A stretch of 64,000 nt of DNA from CAZMNY01 sp964567745 (GCA_964567745.1 CAZMNY010000027.1:1-64000), one strand, 5' to 3'. Positions 44,259 to 53,204 are shown, counted from the first letter of the stretch. Made by a program: numbers and translations. Notes: a model not told the origin generated them from the sequence alone.

Positions 44259-45791
44259 TCATGGCGCTGAATTGTGCCGACCGCGAAAAGCGTCTTTAAG
44301 CTGTTGCTCCAATTTCTTGACTCGCTCTGAATTTTGCGGGCGGCTGGCCGCGTTGATCGTTTCATGGGGATCGGAATCGTGGTCATACAGTTCTCTGTGG
44401 ACCGGGCGGTTTGTTTTTTCTTCCGTCCAAAGGACATAGCGAAATCGGTGCGTGCGAATGGCTCGGCCCATGTATCGTTCGCCAAATCTCGCATGCTGAC
44501 TCAACGCGATTCGCTTAATAATACTGTTCGGATTTCGGAGTTGTGGCGTCAAGCGTTCGCCCTCGATGTGCTCCGGCGCGTCAACACCAGTCAACTCGCA
44601 AATCGTCGGATAGAGATCGACCAACTCAGTGATCGTTCGAGTGCGCCCTGGCTTGATGCCAGGAGCACAGATGATTAGAGGAACACGCGTGGCAATTTCG
44701 TAGTTGGTCATCTTTGCCCACGCGCTCTGTTCGCCGAGATGCCAGCCATGGTCGGACCAAAGGATGATCACGGTGTTGTCAAGACGTCCTGTCGTCTGCA
44801 GAACATCGATCAACTTACCGATTTGAGCGTCGACGAAGCTAACGCAAGCGGCGTACGCCTGCAGGATCTTAAGCTGTTGAGACCGATCGATGGCGCCCTG
44901 ATTGGGGATGCCCAAATAGCTTCGCAATTCGTAACCGTTCCAGGCGATGGCCTGCTCGTGATTTGGCGGATTAGGCATCGTTAAACCGATTCGCCTAGCT
45001 GTTCCGACGTAACCATCAGAATTGAACCACGCGAGGATGGAAGCGGCGAGTGGCGGTTGAGGGTTTTTCGCCAACCATGTCGCACCCGGTCGATACATGT
45101 CGAAGTATCGCTGCGGTGCGACAAAAGGTAGATGCGGTCTACGAAAGCCAACAGCGAACAGTGACGGTTGGTCTCTGTCCTTGCGCATCGCGCGCAGCAC
45201 TTGCTCCGTCATCCGGCCCGCGAAGAGATGATTGTCCGGCACATCGGGATGTTGCATCACGGGACAGGTTAGCCGGTCCGCGATGATCGTCGCTTTATGC
45301 GGCACCGAGTCATCGACAATTTCCCACATTTCCCTTTCCCGCCCTGGCGTTGAGGGAACGGACCAGTCCTCGACACGGTCGCAACCATCGTGGTAAATCT
45401 TGCCAAAACTCTGAGTGTGATAACCGTGTCGTTTTAACCAGGCAGCCAACGAAATCGCGTCCGGGCGTCGTTTGCGAAAAGCGATCGCATCCTTCGTTCT
45501 ATTGTTGAACACGCCGATAGAGTCCGGTCGCAATCCTGTCATCAGTGAAAGACGCGATGTTCCACACTTGGCGTATTGGCAATACGCCCTCTCGAACACC
45601 ACGCCGCGCTTTGCCAGCCGATCAATGTTCGGCGTTTGGATATGAGCATCGCCAAAACAGCCGAGCATGGGACGCAGGTCGTCGACAGCAATCATCAAGA
45701 CATTTGGCTTCGCGGCCGATCCTGTCGAAGTCGCGACAAGGCAAATCAGAATCGAGAGCATGCTGCCGACTGATAGCCTCAACTGGCTCAT
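44259..45791 (-). CDS. Sulfatase family protein (iduronate-2-sulfatase-like), unusual active-site motif
   Basis: 510 residues from ATG 45791 with GGAG eight bases upstream; signal peptide LSILICLVATSTGSAA. Sulfatase features: PNVLMIAVDDLRPMLGC (metal Asp pair), HGYHTQSFGKIYH, VGFRRPHLPFVAP, and ILWSDHGWHLGEQSAWAK. The modified cysteine region, canonically CxPSR or CxASR, reads KCGTSRLSLMTG (Cys76), with Thr where Pro/Ala is expected. Formylglycine formation may still occur, but the motif is atypical. Similar enzymes remove sulfate from polysaccharides, abundant in planctomycetes. Monocistronic; downstream remnants of M56 lie on the other strand. Confidence 0.9.
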   Translation of the reverse strand: MSQLRLSVGSMLSILICLVATSTGSAAKPNVLMIAVDDLRPMLGCFGDAHIQTPNIDRLAKRGVVFERAYCQYAKCGTSRLSLMTGLRPDSIGVFNNRTKDAIAFRKRRPDAISLAAWLKRHGYHTQSFGKIYHDGCDRVEDWSVPSTPGREREMWEIVDDSVPHKATIIADRLTCPVMQHPDVPDNHLFAGRMTEQVLRAMRKDRDQPSLFAVGFRRPHLPFVAPQRYFDMYRPGATWLAKNPQPPLAASILAWFNSDGYVGTARRIGLTMPNPPNHEQAIAWNGYELRSYLGIPNQGAIDRSQQLKILQAYAACVSFVDAQIGKLIDVLQTTGRLDNTVIILWSDHGWHLGEQSAWAKMTNYEIATRVPLIICAPGIKPGRTRTITELVDLYPTICELTGVDAPEHIEGERLTPQLRNPNSIIKRIALSQHARFGERYMGRAIRTHRFRYVLWTEEKTNRPVHRELYDHDSDPHETINAASRPQNSERVKKLEQQLKDAFRGRHNSAP

Positions 45792-45908
45792 TGTTATCGC
45801 TCCGATTTCTCGGTCAATCACCGCTGACTGATGCAGGTTGACTTCCAATGAGTTCGCTGTCAAACCGCTAACGGGGAAAACCGGGGCCGGTCGCGTGCCT
45901 ACAAACTC

Positions 45909-46052
45909 TCAGTTTGAGTAGCTAGGAGCGTCCGCGACTTCGATTGCCTGCTGCTTCGCTGCGTGCTTGGCGACGATGGCAACGAGCTTGGTCCGGTCGA
46001 TTGGCTTAGTGGCGTAATCATCACAGCCAATGGCCTCGCCTTGCTCTGTCAC
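45909..46052 (-). pseudogene. C-terminal fragment of a response-regulator receiver domain
   Basis: Minus-strand frame: EQGEAIGCDDYATKPID and RTKLVAIVAKHAAKQQ, stop at 45909-45911. The sequence matches the last third of a CheY-like receiver (GCDDYxxKPI with the switch Lys). The phosphoacceptor Asp half is missing. The piece sits immediately downstream of scpB and, notably, in the same frame as scpB past its TAG (46077-46079). No start signal. Likely an eroded remnant. Confidence 0.6.
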
Positions 46053-46076
46053 CGTATTACCACGGGCTAGACGAGT

Positions 46077-46820
46077 CTACGTCATGTCCGACGGCAACTC
46101 GTCCAAGTTGCCGATGCCGAAGATTTCTAAGAAGCGATCGGTGGTGTGATAGGTCGTCACGCGCGGCTTGGTGTCCGTCCGCTCGATTCGCAGCAGTTCG
46201 CGTTTGACGAGTTGATTGAGAAGGGCGCCGCTCGACTTGTTCCTCGCATCGTTGACGTCCTTCTTTGTCAAGGGTTGGTTGTAGGCGACGATGGCTAACA
46301 CATCGACAGCAGCTGGAGTCAGCTTGGCCGACTTGACCTTGCCGTAGAATCGCTCTCGGATCGAGTCGAATTCAGGCCGCAACTCCAACACATACCCTTC
46401 ATCTCGAGATACGACGTGATAGGTCGCAGCGGTCTCGTCGTAGTGGGCGTTGAGTTCCATCACAAGGTCATCGATCTCCTGCGGCCTGACTCCGCGCATC
46501 AAGGCGGCGACTTCGCGCGAGGTGATCGGCCGGTTGTCCGGATGCCCGACAAACAGCATCGCCTCAAGAATGCTCCGCGGCGAAACCTCGACTTCGTCCT
46601 CGGGCTGAACTTCGTCATCGTCCAACGGAAGTGCGGGAGCGGCATCCTGCTGCTTGCGAGGCGACTCCTCGTAGGGATCGTCCCCCGAGTTGATCATGTC
46701 GGCGAAGGTTTCGCTCAGGTCATCGAGCGAGAGTCCGCCATCGTCGATCCGATCGCCGAATTGAAGAATGTCAGATTCTTCTTCATCTTCAGTCGGCTTG
46801 CTTGATTCCTGCTCGCCCAT
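46077..46820 (-). CDS. scpB: Segregation and condensation protein B
   Basis: 247 residues. A long acidic N-terminal extension (about 75 residues, rich in D/E/S) precedes two winged helices: RSILEAMLFVGHPDNRPIT, SREVAALMRGVRPQEIDDL and LTPAAVDVLAIVAYNQPLTK, KDVNDARNKSSGALLNQLVKR is present as the second (split for length: DVNDARNKSSG, ALLNQLVKREL). ScpB dimers bind ScpA and Smc in the condensin that organises the chromosome. Start ATG 46820, with GGAG inside the six-base gap from the upstream isomerase stop, so the two are translationally linked. scpA is not in the window. Confidence 0.92.
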   Translation of the reverse strand: MGEQESSKPTEDEEESDILQFGDRIDDGGLSLDDLSETFADMINSGDDPYEESPRKQQDAAPALPLDDDEVQPEDEVEVSPRSILEAMLFVGHPDNRPITSREVAALMRGVRPQEIDDLVMELNAHYDETAATYHVVSRDEGYVLELRPEFDSIRERFYGKVKSAKLTPAAVDVLAIVAYNQPLTKKDVNDARNKSSGALLNQLVKRELLRIERTDTKPRVTTYHTTDRFLEIFGIGNLDELPSDMT

Positions 46821-46826
46821 GCTCGC

Positions 46827-47675
46827 TCAGCTCCAGCGTTTCGCATGCTCGGCTTTCATGAATGCCAGCCCATCTCGGGCCAACTGCTCTTCACTCTCGT
46901 ACATTCTCCGCCAGATTTTTGTCGCGGCGACGAGCTCCGGCAAAGCGAGCCCGAACGCTTCGATCATCAGCCATCCGTTGTAGTTGATCTCTTTGAGCGT
47001 GTCGAAGTTCTCCGCCCAGCGGACGTTTCCTGTTCCGGGCGTGCTTCGATCATTCTCAGAAATGTGAACGTGGGCCAGCACGTCCTGGCAGCATCGAATC
47101 GCCTCAGGGATCGACTTCTCTTCGATGTTGGCGTGAAACGTGTCGTACATCATACGGCAATTGGGGTGATCGACCTCGCGGGCGAAACGAGCCGAATCGG
47201 CGTGGGTGTTAAGCAAATAGCACTCGAATCGGTTCAGGCATTCGACTCCCAGAATGACGTTCGCCTCGGCCGCGTGCTCGGCGACCTTGCGCATACTGTC
47301 GACGCCCCTTCGCCACTCGTCTTCGCTGGGACCCGCCCCGGTGAAATGGCCGAGCGCAGAGTGATACGGACCGACGAGTGTCGTGGCACCAACGGCCTGG
47401 CAGCAGTCGAGCGCGCGGTTCGTCGCTTCGATTCCCTTCGCGCGAACGGCCGCGTCGGCGTCAATCGGATTGTCCTCGACCCCCCGCACTGTCACCGCCG
47501 TTCGCTCCAATCCCAAGTCGTCAAGGCGTTTTCCCCAGGCGGCGTAGTCCAGATCGAGGTTGAACAACGGCAGCTCAACGCCGTCGTAACCCATCTCCTT
47601 AAGCGACTCCAAGACGGGAATCAGATCGTCGCTGAGTTCACCGGACCACAACAGCAGGTTCATGCCAAATTTCAT
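46827..47675 (-). CDS. Sugar phosphate isomerase/epimerase (xylose-isomerase-like TIM barrel)
   Basis: 282 residues from ATG 47675, with GAGGAG eight bases upstream. MKFGMNLLLWSGELSDD opens the barrel; metal ligands of the tagatose/psicose 3-epimerase type are visible: Glu in GVECLNRFECYLLNT, Asp/His in MMYDTFHANIEE, His in VLAHVHISENDRSTPG and Glu in WLMIEAFG. Family enzymes epimerise free ketoses or sugar phosphates using Mn or Mg. Upstream of scpB by six bases. Together with the cupin, the second TIM barrel and the Gfo/Idh/MocA oxidoreductase further upstream it suggests use of an uncommon sugar. Confidence 0.9.
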   Translation of the reverse strand: MKFGMNLLLWSGELSDDLIPVLESLKEMGYDGVELPLFNLDLDYAAWGKRLDDLGLERTAVTVRGVEDNPIDADAAVRAKGIEATNRALDCCQAVGATTLVGPYHSALGHFTGAGPSEDEWRRGVDSMRKVAEHAAEANVILGVECLNRFECYLLNTHADSARFAREVDHPNCRMMYDTFHANIEEKSIPEAIRCCQDVLAHVHISENDRSTPGTGNVRWAENFDTLKEINYNGWLMIEAFGLALPELVAATKIWRRMYESEEQLARDGLAFMKAEHAKRWS

Positions 47676-47814
47676 TTCAAACTCCTCTATGGATCGCCAA
47701 TCGCGGCGGTTGTATTGACTCAGCAAAACTTGAATGCCAGAGGACCGACAGTTTACCACGTCGTGAAAACTTTGCCCTCCGCTCTACTCGTCCACGCTAC
47801 GACTTGCAATCTCG

Positions 47815-48525
47815 TCAGTTGGCTTCGTGATTCTGTGTGCTGTAGTTATCTGTGCCGTGGTTCTCCGCCTCGTTGCTATCTGCGTTGTCTAGAAGCGCCC
47901 CTCGGCGTTGCCGCACTTCCCGTCTCGCGTGTGGAAAGAAATCCTTCACTCGCTCGGGCAATGGGCTCAGTTTTACTCGTCGCATCACCTGATTCAGGCG
48001 GACAAGCAGCTTGTCATCATCTTGATAGTCGTAAAGGAAACGCTCATCGCAGAATCGAGGGATCAATTCCTGCAAGCGGGTCGCCGGCTTGTTCGTCATC
48101 CGCGAGACGCCCGCCTCGACAAAGGCGTAATCGAGCGACCGAATGGACTCGTAGTAGGCGTCGAGCAATTCTGGCTCATCGTTGATCAGTGTCGAGTCGA
48201 GGATGAGTTCGATCAGGATGTGACCAAGGAATCGAGGCCGAAATCCATCCTCGTCTCCGATGAGTTCCCTGATTTCGACGGTGAATTCGAGGTTCATCTC
48301 CACGAACGTTCGCGATTGATGAAACCACCGATCATCGTCGTGATGCTTCGTGATTCCTTTTGCCAGTTGGGCAATTCTCGGGTCGGGGTCATCCAGATGC
48401 GGCGCGGCGTACTTCGACCGAGCGCGGGTGCGGCGATCCAAGACGCTTAGCCAATCGGGCGTCGCGACCCCGGCAAGTTGGTAGGGCTGATCGATGATCG
48501 ATCGACCATGGGCGAAAAAGTTCAC
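47815..48525 (-). CDS. Uncharacterised protein resembling ACP phosphodiesterase (AcpH)
   Basis: 236 residues from GTG 48525, one base after the TGA of the Gfo/Idh/MocA gene. MNFFAHGRSI and the later KGITKHHDDDRWFH and PRFLGHILIELILDS spacing of histidines and aspartates resemble AcpH, which removes 4'-phosphopantetheine from ACP with an HD-like metal site; similarity is visible by eye only. The C-terminus is basic then Asn/Asp-rich (NADSNEAENHGTDN). An alternative is a general HD-type hydrolase. Cytoplasmic; coupled to the oxidoreductase gene. Confidence 0.65.
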   Translation of the reverse strand: MNFFAHGRSIIDQPYQLAGVATPDWLSVLDRRTRARSKYAAPHLDDPDPRIAQLAKGITKHHDDDRWFHQSRTFVEMNLEFTVEIRELIGDEDGFRPRFLGHILIELILDSTLINDEPELLDAYYESIRSLDYAFVEAGVSRMTNKPATRLQELIPRFCDERFLYDYQDDDKLLVRLNQVMRRVKLSPLPERVKDFFPHARREVRQRRGALLDNADSNEAENHGTDNYSTQNHEAN

Positions 48526-48526
48526 C

Positions 48527-49669
48527 TCAAGACCCCTGAACGTCTTCCCATTTGCCGTTCTCAGCGCTCATGAGCACGGCGTCGCAGACCTTTTGAGTCT
48601 CCAGCGCGTCGCGGAAAGTCGGCCCTGCCGGCTTGCCGGTGGAGAGTCCTTCGAGGAAATCGGCGACTTGATGCACGAACGAATGTTCGTAGCCAATCTG
48701 CAAACCGGGGACCCACCATTTGTCCATGTAGGGCATGTCGCCATCGGTGACGTGAACCGAACGCCAGCCGCGAACGAGTGAATCGTCCGCGTGGTCGAAG
48801 TAATTTAGCCGGTGCAGATCGTGGAGGTCCCATGAGATGGACGCGTTCTCGCCGTTGATCTCAAAAGTATAGAGAGCCTTGTGGCCTCGGGCGTAACGCG
48901 TCGACTCGAATGTCGCCAGCGAACCATTGTCGAAGTGGGCGAGAAAAGCACAGGCGTCGTCGATCGTGACGGGCTGAACTTCGCCGGTCAGACTGTGCTT
49001 TCGCTCCTTGATGAATGTCTCGGTCATCGCCGACACGTCTTTGATTCCGCCGTTGAGCCAAATTGCCGTGTCGATGCAGTGAGCCAGCAGATCGCCGGTC
49101 ACTCCGCTTCCGGCTGCGGCCGCATCGAGACGCCAGAGCGCCTCACCGCCCTGCGGCAAGTCTTCGGAGATCGTCCAATCTTGCAGGAAGACGGCGCGGT
49201 AGTGGAAAATCCGCCCCAGCCTTCCTTCGTCAATCAACTGCTTCGCCAGCGTAACGGCCGGCACTCGACGGTAGTTGTACCAAACGATGTTCTGGACGCC
49301 CGCCGCTTCGACGGCTTCGCACATCTCTTCGCCTTCCGCCGTGTCCATTGCCAGCGGTTTTTCGCACAGGATCATCTTGCCCGCTTTGGCGGCGGCGATC
49401 GCGATTTCTTTGTGCAGGTTGTTGGGAGTGCAAATGTCGACCGCGTCGATATCGTCCCGCTCGAGCAACTTGCGCCAATCCGTCTCGATCGACTCGTAGC
49501 CCCAATTGTCCGCAAAGGCTTGAGCCGCCTCGGCATTGCGAGCACAAGCGGCTTTCAAAACCGGTTCGTATTCCAGGTCAAAAAAATCACTGACTCGGTT
49601 GTAAGCGTTCGAGTGGGCTCGTCCCATAAACCCGTAACCGATCATGCCGATATTCAGTGGCTTGGCCAT
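48527..49669 (-). CDS. Gfo/Idh/MocA family NAD(P)-dependent oxidoreductase
   Basis: 380 residues from ATG 49669 with AAGG seven bases upstream. Rossmann fingerprint NIGMIGYGFMGRAHSNA, then VDICTPNNLHKEIA and the EKP motif ILCEKPLAMD with its catalytic Lys. The C-terminal domain has GGEALWRLD, GSGVTGDLLAHCIDTA (catalytic His region). Cytosolic enzymes of this family oxidise cyclitols or sugars. Downstream the AcpH-like gene is coupled; upstream by 185 bases is a second TIM-barrel isomerase. Confidence 0.93.
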   Translation of the reverse strand: MAKPLNIGMIGYGFMGRAHSNAYNRVSDFFDLEYEPVLKAACARNAEAAQAFADNWGYESIETDWRKLLERDDIDAVDICTPNNLHKEIAIAAAKAGKMILCEKPLAMDTAEGEEMCEAVEAAGVQNIVWYNYRRVPAVTLAKQLIDEGRLGRIFHYRAVFLQDWTISEDLPQGGEALWRLDAAAAGSGVTGDLLAHCIDTAIWLNGGIKDVSAMTETFIKERKHSLTGEVQPVTIDDACAFLAHFDNGSLATFESTRYARGHKALYTFEINGENASISWDLHDLHRLNYFDHADDSLVRGWRSVHVTDGDMPYMDKWWVPGLQIGYEHSFVHQVADFLEGLSTGKPAGPTFRDALETQKVCDAVLMSAENGKWEDVQGS

Positions 49670-49854
49670 TGACGCCTTCCTTTTGGATGCTGCTTTGGTT
49701 TCTTACTTTGGTTTCTTTGCGGACGGCGAATCAGCTCGCCGATCTATTGCGCATTGTTGTTCGCGCGAGACGCGTGCCAAGTCGGACCTACCGCATTCTG
49801 TTCGCTTGTGAAAAAGCTTCGACGCTTGTCGCTCGAGTCGACAATCCGTCAGTT

Positions 49855-50880
49855 TCAGTTCCAACCGTTCGCGTCGCGGACCTTGATCATCGCGGCGAGA
49901 ATCGTGTTCCAAGTTTCTTGAGTTTCCAACACCGAGTTGGGGAACATGCAGCCGTCCCAACAAATGTGCTTAATGCCCCGGTCTGCCGCGCCTTGGAGCC
50001 AGTAGGCGGAGGTCTTCGTAATGTCGAGTTTGCCGTTCGGGTCGTCGGCCTGGCAGTGTCGCCCGGTCTTGTCGTGCGAGCCGGTGCCGTGAACTGAGCC
50101 ATCGTTCTGGGCGACATGGAAATCGATCGTCCAGGGCCGCAAGGCGTCTGTCATTTTCGTATACGCGGCGTCAAATTCCTCTTGGCTGTAGTCGGAGCCC
50201 AGCAGCGCGTGTTGCTCGGCGTTGACTCCCAAAAGGTAAAGATAGGTGTGTGCCTGGTCGGCTTGAAAACCGACCGTTTCCGGCATGCCGACTTCTTCGA
50301 GCAGGTCGATCATGTCCTTCCAGGAGTGCATGCCGGCCCAGCAAATCTCGCCTTCAGCGGCCAGACGTTCGCCATTGTCCGCCGCGACCTTGGCAGCCTC
50401 TCGAAACGTCTCGGCAATTTTCTTTGTGTTGCCAGCGGGATCAGCGGCCCAGTTCTCCGGGCTCTCAGCCGAATCGATTCGAATCACTCCGTAATCGCGA
50501 ACTCCTTGCTCGCGAAGAATGTTGGTGATTCGGCAGGCCTTCTTCACGGCGCCGACGAAGTTCTGACGATCCTCGTCCGACCCCATCGCGCTACCGCCTC
50601 CAGTCGGCGGCCAAATAGGCGCCACGACCGAGCCAATCTTGAGTCCTTTCGAGGCGACCTTTTCGCCTATCGCGCGAATTTCGTCGTCCGTGCCGTCGGG
50701 ATCGGTGTGCGGATGAAAGAGAAAGATGTCGACGCCGTCGAACTTCTGACCGTCGACCTCGGCGTTCACCGTTAGCTCAAGCATGCGATCCAAGCTGATC
50801 GGCGGCTGATCGGTGTCGGGCTCCTTGCCAACCAAGCCGGGCCACATTGCGTTGTGAAGTTTGGGATACGTATTGCTCAT
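49855..50880 (-). CDS. Sugar phosphate isomerase/epimerase (TIM barrel), second copy
   Basis: 341 residues from ATG 50880, preceded by AGGGA. Barrel strands and likely metal ligands include DGVDIFLFHPHTDPDG, RIDSAESPENWA, LAAEGEICWAGMHSW, GFQADQAHTYLYL, DFHVAQNDG and HICWDGCMFP. It is larger than, and not closely similar to, the isomerase at 46827. Substrate not deducible. Lies 81 bases after the cupin gene on the same strand and is probably co-transcribed with it and with the Gfo/Idh/MocA gene. Confidence 0.85.
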   Translation of the reverse strand: MSNTYPKLHNAMWPGLVGKEPDTDQPPISLDRMLELTVNAEVDGQKFDGVDIFLFHPHTDPDGTDDEIRAIGEKVASKGLKIGSVVAPIWPPTGGGSAMGSDEDRQNFVGAVKKACRITNILREQGVRDYGVIRIDSAESPENWAADPAGNTKKIAETFREAAKVAADNGERLAAEGEICWAGMHSWKDMIDLLEEVGMPETVGFQADQAHTYLYLLGVNAEQHALLGSDYSQEEFDAAYTKMTDALRPWTIDFHVAQNDGSVHGTGSHDKTGRHCQADDPNGKLDITKTSAYWLQGAADRGIKHICWDGCMFPNSVLETQETWNTILAAMIKVRDANGWN

Positions 50881-50961
50881 GCCGTTGGTCCCTGATTGAT
50901 ATTCGTTGAAGTGATTCCTGGATGTCGGTCGCGTTACGCGTGGCCCGTTTTACCTGTCGTG

Positions 50962-52200
50962 TTACTTGTAGTCGCCGATGGCGGGCACCGAATCGAATAC
51001 GTCGGGACCAAAATACCTCAGGCTAACCAACGCTTCGCTTCCTGTATTTTTGACTTCGACGCCGCGAGCTGCAGCTTCATGCGAGATGAAGACTTCGTCT
51101 TCCGTCTCTTCGCCGAAGCGGATCAGGGCGGGTGTTTGCAAGGCGAGTTTGCCAATCGAACCTTTGCCTTGCACCGTGATCCAACCGCTGGCGCCCGGAT
51201 CCTGCAATGTGCATTCTGCGCCGGGTTGAACGGTCAATTCGCGGGCCGAGAAAAGTTGGTCGCCGTCAACCGTACCGTAGACAATCCATTTGTCGACCCA
51301 ACCTTCGCCTTCGGCGGCCACGATGGGTTCGAGATAGTTGTTGTCCTTGAAGTTTGGATCGACGTTCTTTTCCCAGTCGAGCTGCTCGACGATGAAGTCG
51401 AGATCCTGATGCTTGTCCTCGGGCATGTCTTTGACCAAGAGCGCCCAAGGCACCGATCGGCCTTCGACAAGCGATTGATACATTCCAAAAACGTCGCTGC
51501 CCCATTGCGGCTCGTAAGTGCAGAGCGAACCCGGCGCGTGCAAGACGCCCGGCGGGATCAGCCAGCCCGACCCTCGCTTCAGGCGATATGCCTTTGACAG
51601 GTCGAGAATGCCGTTGTCGCCGCGATTCCAATTCTCCAGACACTTGCGAACGTCGGCTTTGGTCGTGCCGGGTTCAAGTCCCATGAAGGTGTAGGCGAAA
51701 TTGTTGTCGACATTATTGTATTGAGGCGAGAAGTAATAGCTTTCCGGTTTTCCTTCTTGCCCAACCAATTTGGCGTCTTCAAAACGCTGGTGCATATGGT
51801 GTGGAATGGGACCCATGTTGTCGAAGAACTTCGAGTAGATGGGCCAGCGGGAGTACTTGCCATAGAGGCAGTCGCCGATCAATTGCGAGCCGGACTCTTC
51901 CACGGCGTCCTTCAGCGTGAACTGCTGTCCCTCGAACGATACGAAGCTGAGCCCTTCATGCCAAACTCGGCCATCGTTCGCGGCTTCAGTCGTGCTGGCG
52001 AACCAGCGTTCATCAATGCCGCCTCGATCAGCGCCATAGGCGTAAAGGTCGTTGGGGTGAAGTTTGAGGCGTCGTCCCGGGTGAAGAAAACTTCGCGGGA
52101 CCCAGGTGGGCGTCAATCGCAACAGCCCTTCGCCGGCGTCGAGCGCGCTGCTGAGTAAGGAGGCAACACTGTCACCCTTGACGACGTTTGGCGAGTTCAT
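50962..52200 (-). CDS. Class I mannose-6-phosphate isomerase-like cupin protein
   Basis: 412 residues from ATG 52200, which has GAGG six bases upstream; an ATG two codons before it is also possible. A double-cupin layout is suggested: PTWVPRSFLHPGRRLKL near the start, metal-type HxH in MGPIPHHMHQRFEDAK, helical insert (GTTKADVRKCLENWNRG), IPPGVLHAPGSLCTYE (second His), and a C-terminal cupin half with ITVQGKGSIGKL and EVFISHEAAARG. This matches ManA-like proteins of unknown sugar specificity common in planctomycete catabolic operons. First gene of the carbohydrate run going to 46827. Confidence 0.82.
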   Translation of the reverse strand: MNSPNVVKGDSVASLLSSALDAGEGLLRLTPTWVPRSFLHPGRRLKLHPNDLYAYGADRGGIDERWFASTTEAANDGRVWHEGLSFVSFEGQQFTLKDAVEESGSQLIGDCLYGKYSRWPIYSKFFDNMGPIPHHMHQRFEDAKLVGQEGKPESYYFSPQYNNVDNNFAYTFMGLEPGTTKADVRKCLENWNRGDNGILDLSKAYRLKRGSGWLIPPGVLHAPGSLCTYEPQWGSDVFGMYQSLVEGRSVPWALLVKDMPEDKHQDLDFIVEQLDWEKNVDPNFKDNNYLEPIVAAEGEGWVDKWIVYGTVDGDQLFSARELTVQPGAECTLQDPGASGWITVQGKGSIGKLALQTPALIRFGEETEDEVFISHEAAARGVEVKNTGSEALVSLRYFGPDVFDSVPAIGDYK

Positions 52201-52557
52201 CTTCATCCTCAAATAGCAAACAGAGATATATTTTCTCAGGGCTTGAGCGAGGTCGACCAAGAATGGCCACCCGAACAAGCGTGCGAAAACGGACAATTTC
52301 CCGGCGGGATTGGCGAGGCGGGCCAATGAGCTGTCGCCTGTCCGGAAGCACTCCGTTTTATCGCCTGCCCGGGCGCCTGACAAGCGTCGAGCGCGGGTGG
52401 GCTCGTCGACTCAGTGTCCGGCAATTCGACCGATCGCCAGTCAGAATCGAGTCAAGCTGCTTCAACTTCCGACGCTGCAAGAGCGGATTCCGAGCCGCTC
52501 TTGGTCCATAACGTTGTCGCTCGAATCGACACATCGGCAATGCGTTAGAATAGCGCC
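52201..52557. promoter_or_regulatory. Divergent intergenic region, no gene seen
   Basis: About 357 bases between the start of the cupin gene (minus) and DUF1697 (plus). Likely holds promoters for both. No palindrome or consensus box was noticed. Confidence 0.35.
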
Positions 52558-53121
52558 ATGTCAGGAAAGCAGAACAAGAATCAGTTTCTCGCGCTTCTCC
52601 GCGGGATCAATGTTGGCGGGAACAATATCATTGCCAAAGACGATCTGCGCCGTTGTTTTGAACAGCTCGGATTCGACAACGTGCGGACTTACATTCAGAG
52701 CGGCAATATCTTGTTCTTCACCGAGGAGACTCGAGTCAAAGAGCTGACGGAATCGATCGAAGCGGGACTGGCTGAGCGGTTCGACTACGATGCGAAAGCG
52801 GTCGTGATTCCACAACGCAAGTACGCGTCGGCCGTTCGGTCGGCGCCTGACGACTGGGGTGCCGACGACGATCGAAAGCACAACGCGATTTTCACGATGG
52901 GAGACATAACGCCCAAGAAACTGATGGCTCAGCTCGATGCGCCTGACCCACAACTCGAGACGGTGACCATCGGGCCCGGCGTCATCTTTTGGTCTGCGTC
53001 GAAAGAACAGATTGTGAAGACGACGATCATGAAGCTCGGCAAGTCTCGCCTGTACCGCGATGTGACCGTGAGAAATCACAACACGGTCTTTAAGCTATTG
53101 GAGCTGTTTCGAGGCAAGTAG
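52558..53121 (+). CDS. DUF1697 domain protein
   Basis: 187 residues from ATG 52558. The sequence QFLALLRGINVGGNN, LGFDNVRTYIQSGNILF and the C-terminal KTTIMKLGKSRLYRDVTVRN followed by NTVFKL are diagnostic of DUF1697, small cytosolic proteins of unknown function found across bacteria. Length is usual (170-190). No operon partner: the next gene is 84 bases on, behind a dispersed repeat. Confidence 0.9.
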   Translation: MSGKQNKNQFLALLRGINVGGNNIIAKDDLRRCFEQLGFDNVRTYIQSGNILFFTEETRVKELTESIEAGLAERFDYDAKAVVIPQRKYASAVRSAPDDWGADDDRKHNAIFTMGDITPKKLMAQLDAPDPQLETVTIGPGVIFWSASKEQIVKTTIMKLGKSRLYRDVTVRNHNTVFKLLELFRGK

Positions 53122-53152
53122 CGGCATCGAGCGGCGACCGGCCAAAAATGGC

Positions 53153-53180
53153 GAGACAGGATCTACACGATTGACAGGAT
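53153..53180 (+). repeat. Dispersed 28-bp repeat, copy 2
   Basis: Same element as 39373-39400, 24 of 28 positions equal. It lies 25 bases before the GTG of the next gene. Confidence 0.5.
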
Positions 53181-53204
53181 GACAGAAGATCAAGGAGACG
53201 AGTT

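Noticed and set aside
46845..48185. 446-codon open frame on the plus strand
   Set aside because: It lies antisense to the isomerase and AcpH-like genes, which have domains, signals and ribosome-binding sites; the antisense translation is Arg/Val-rich and shows no domain.
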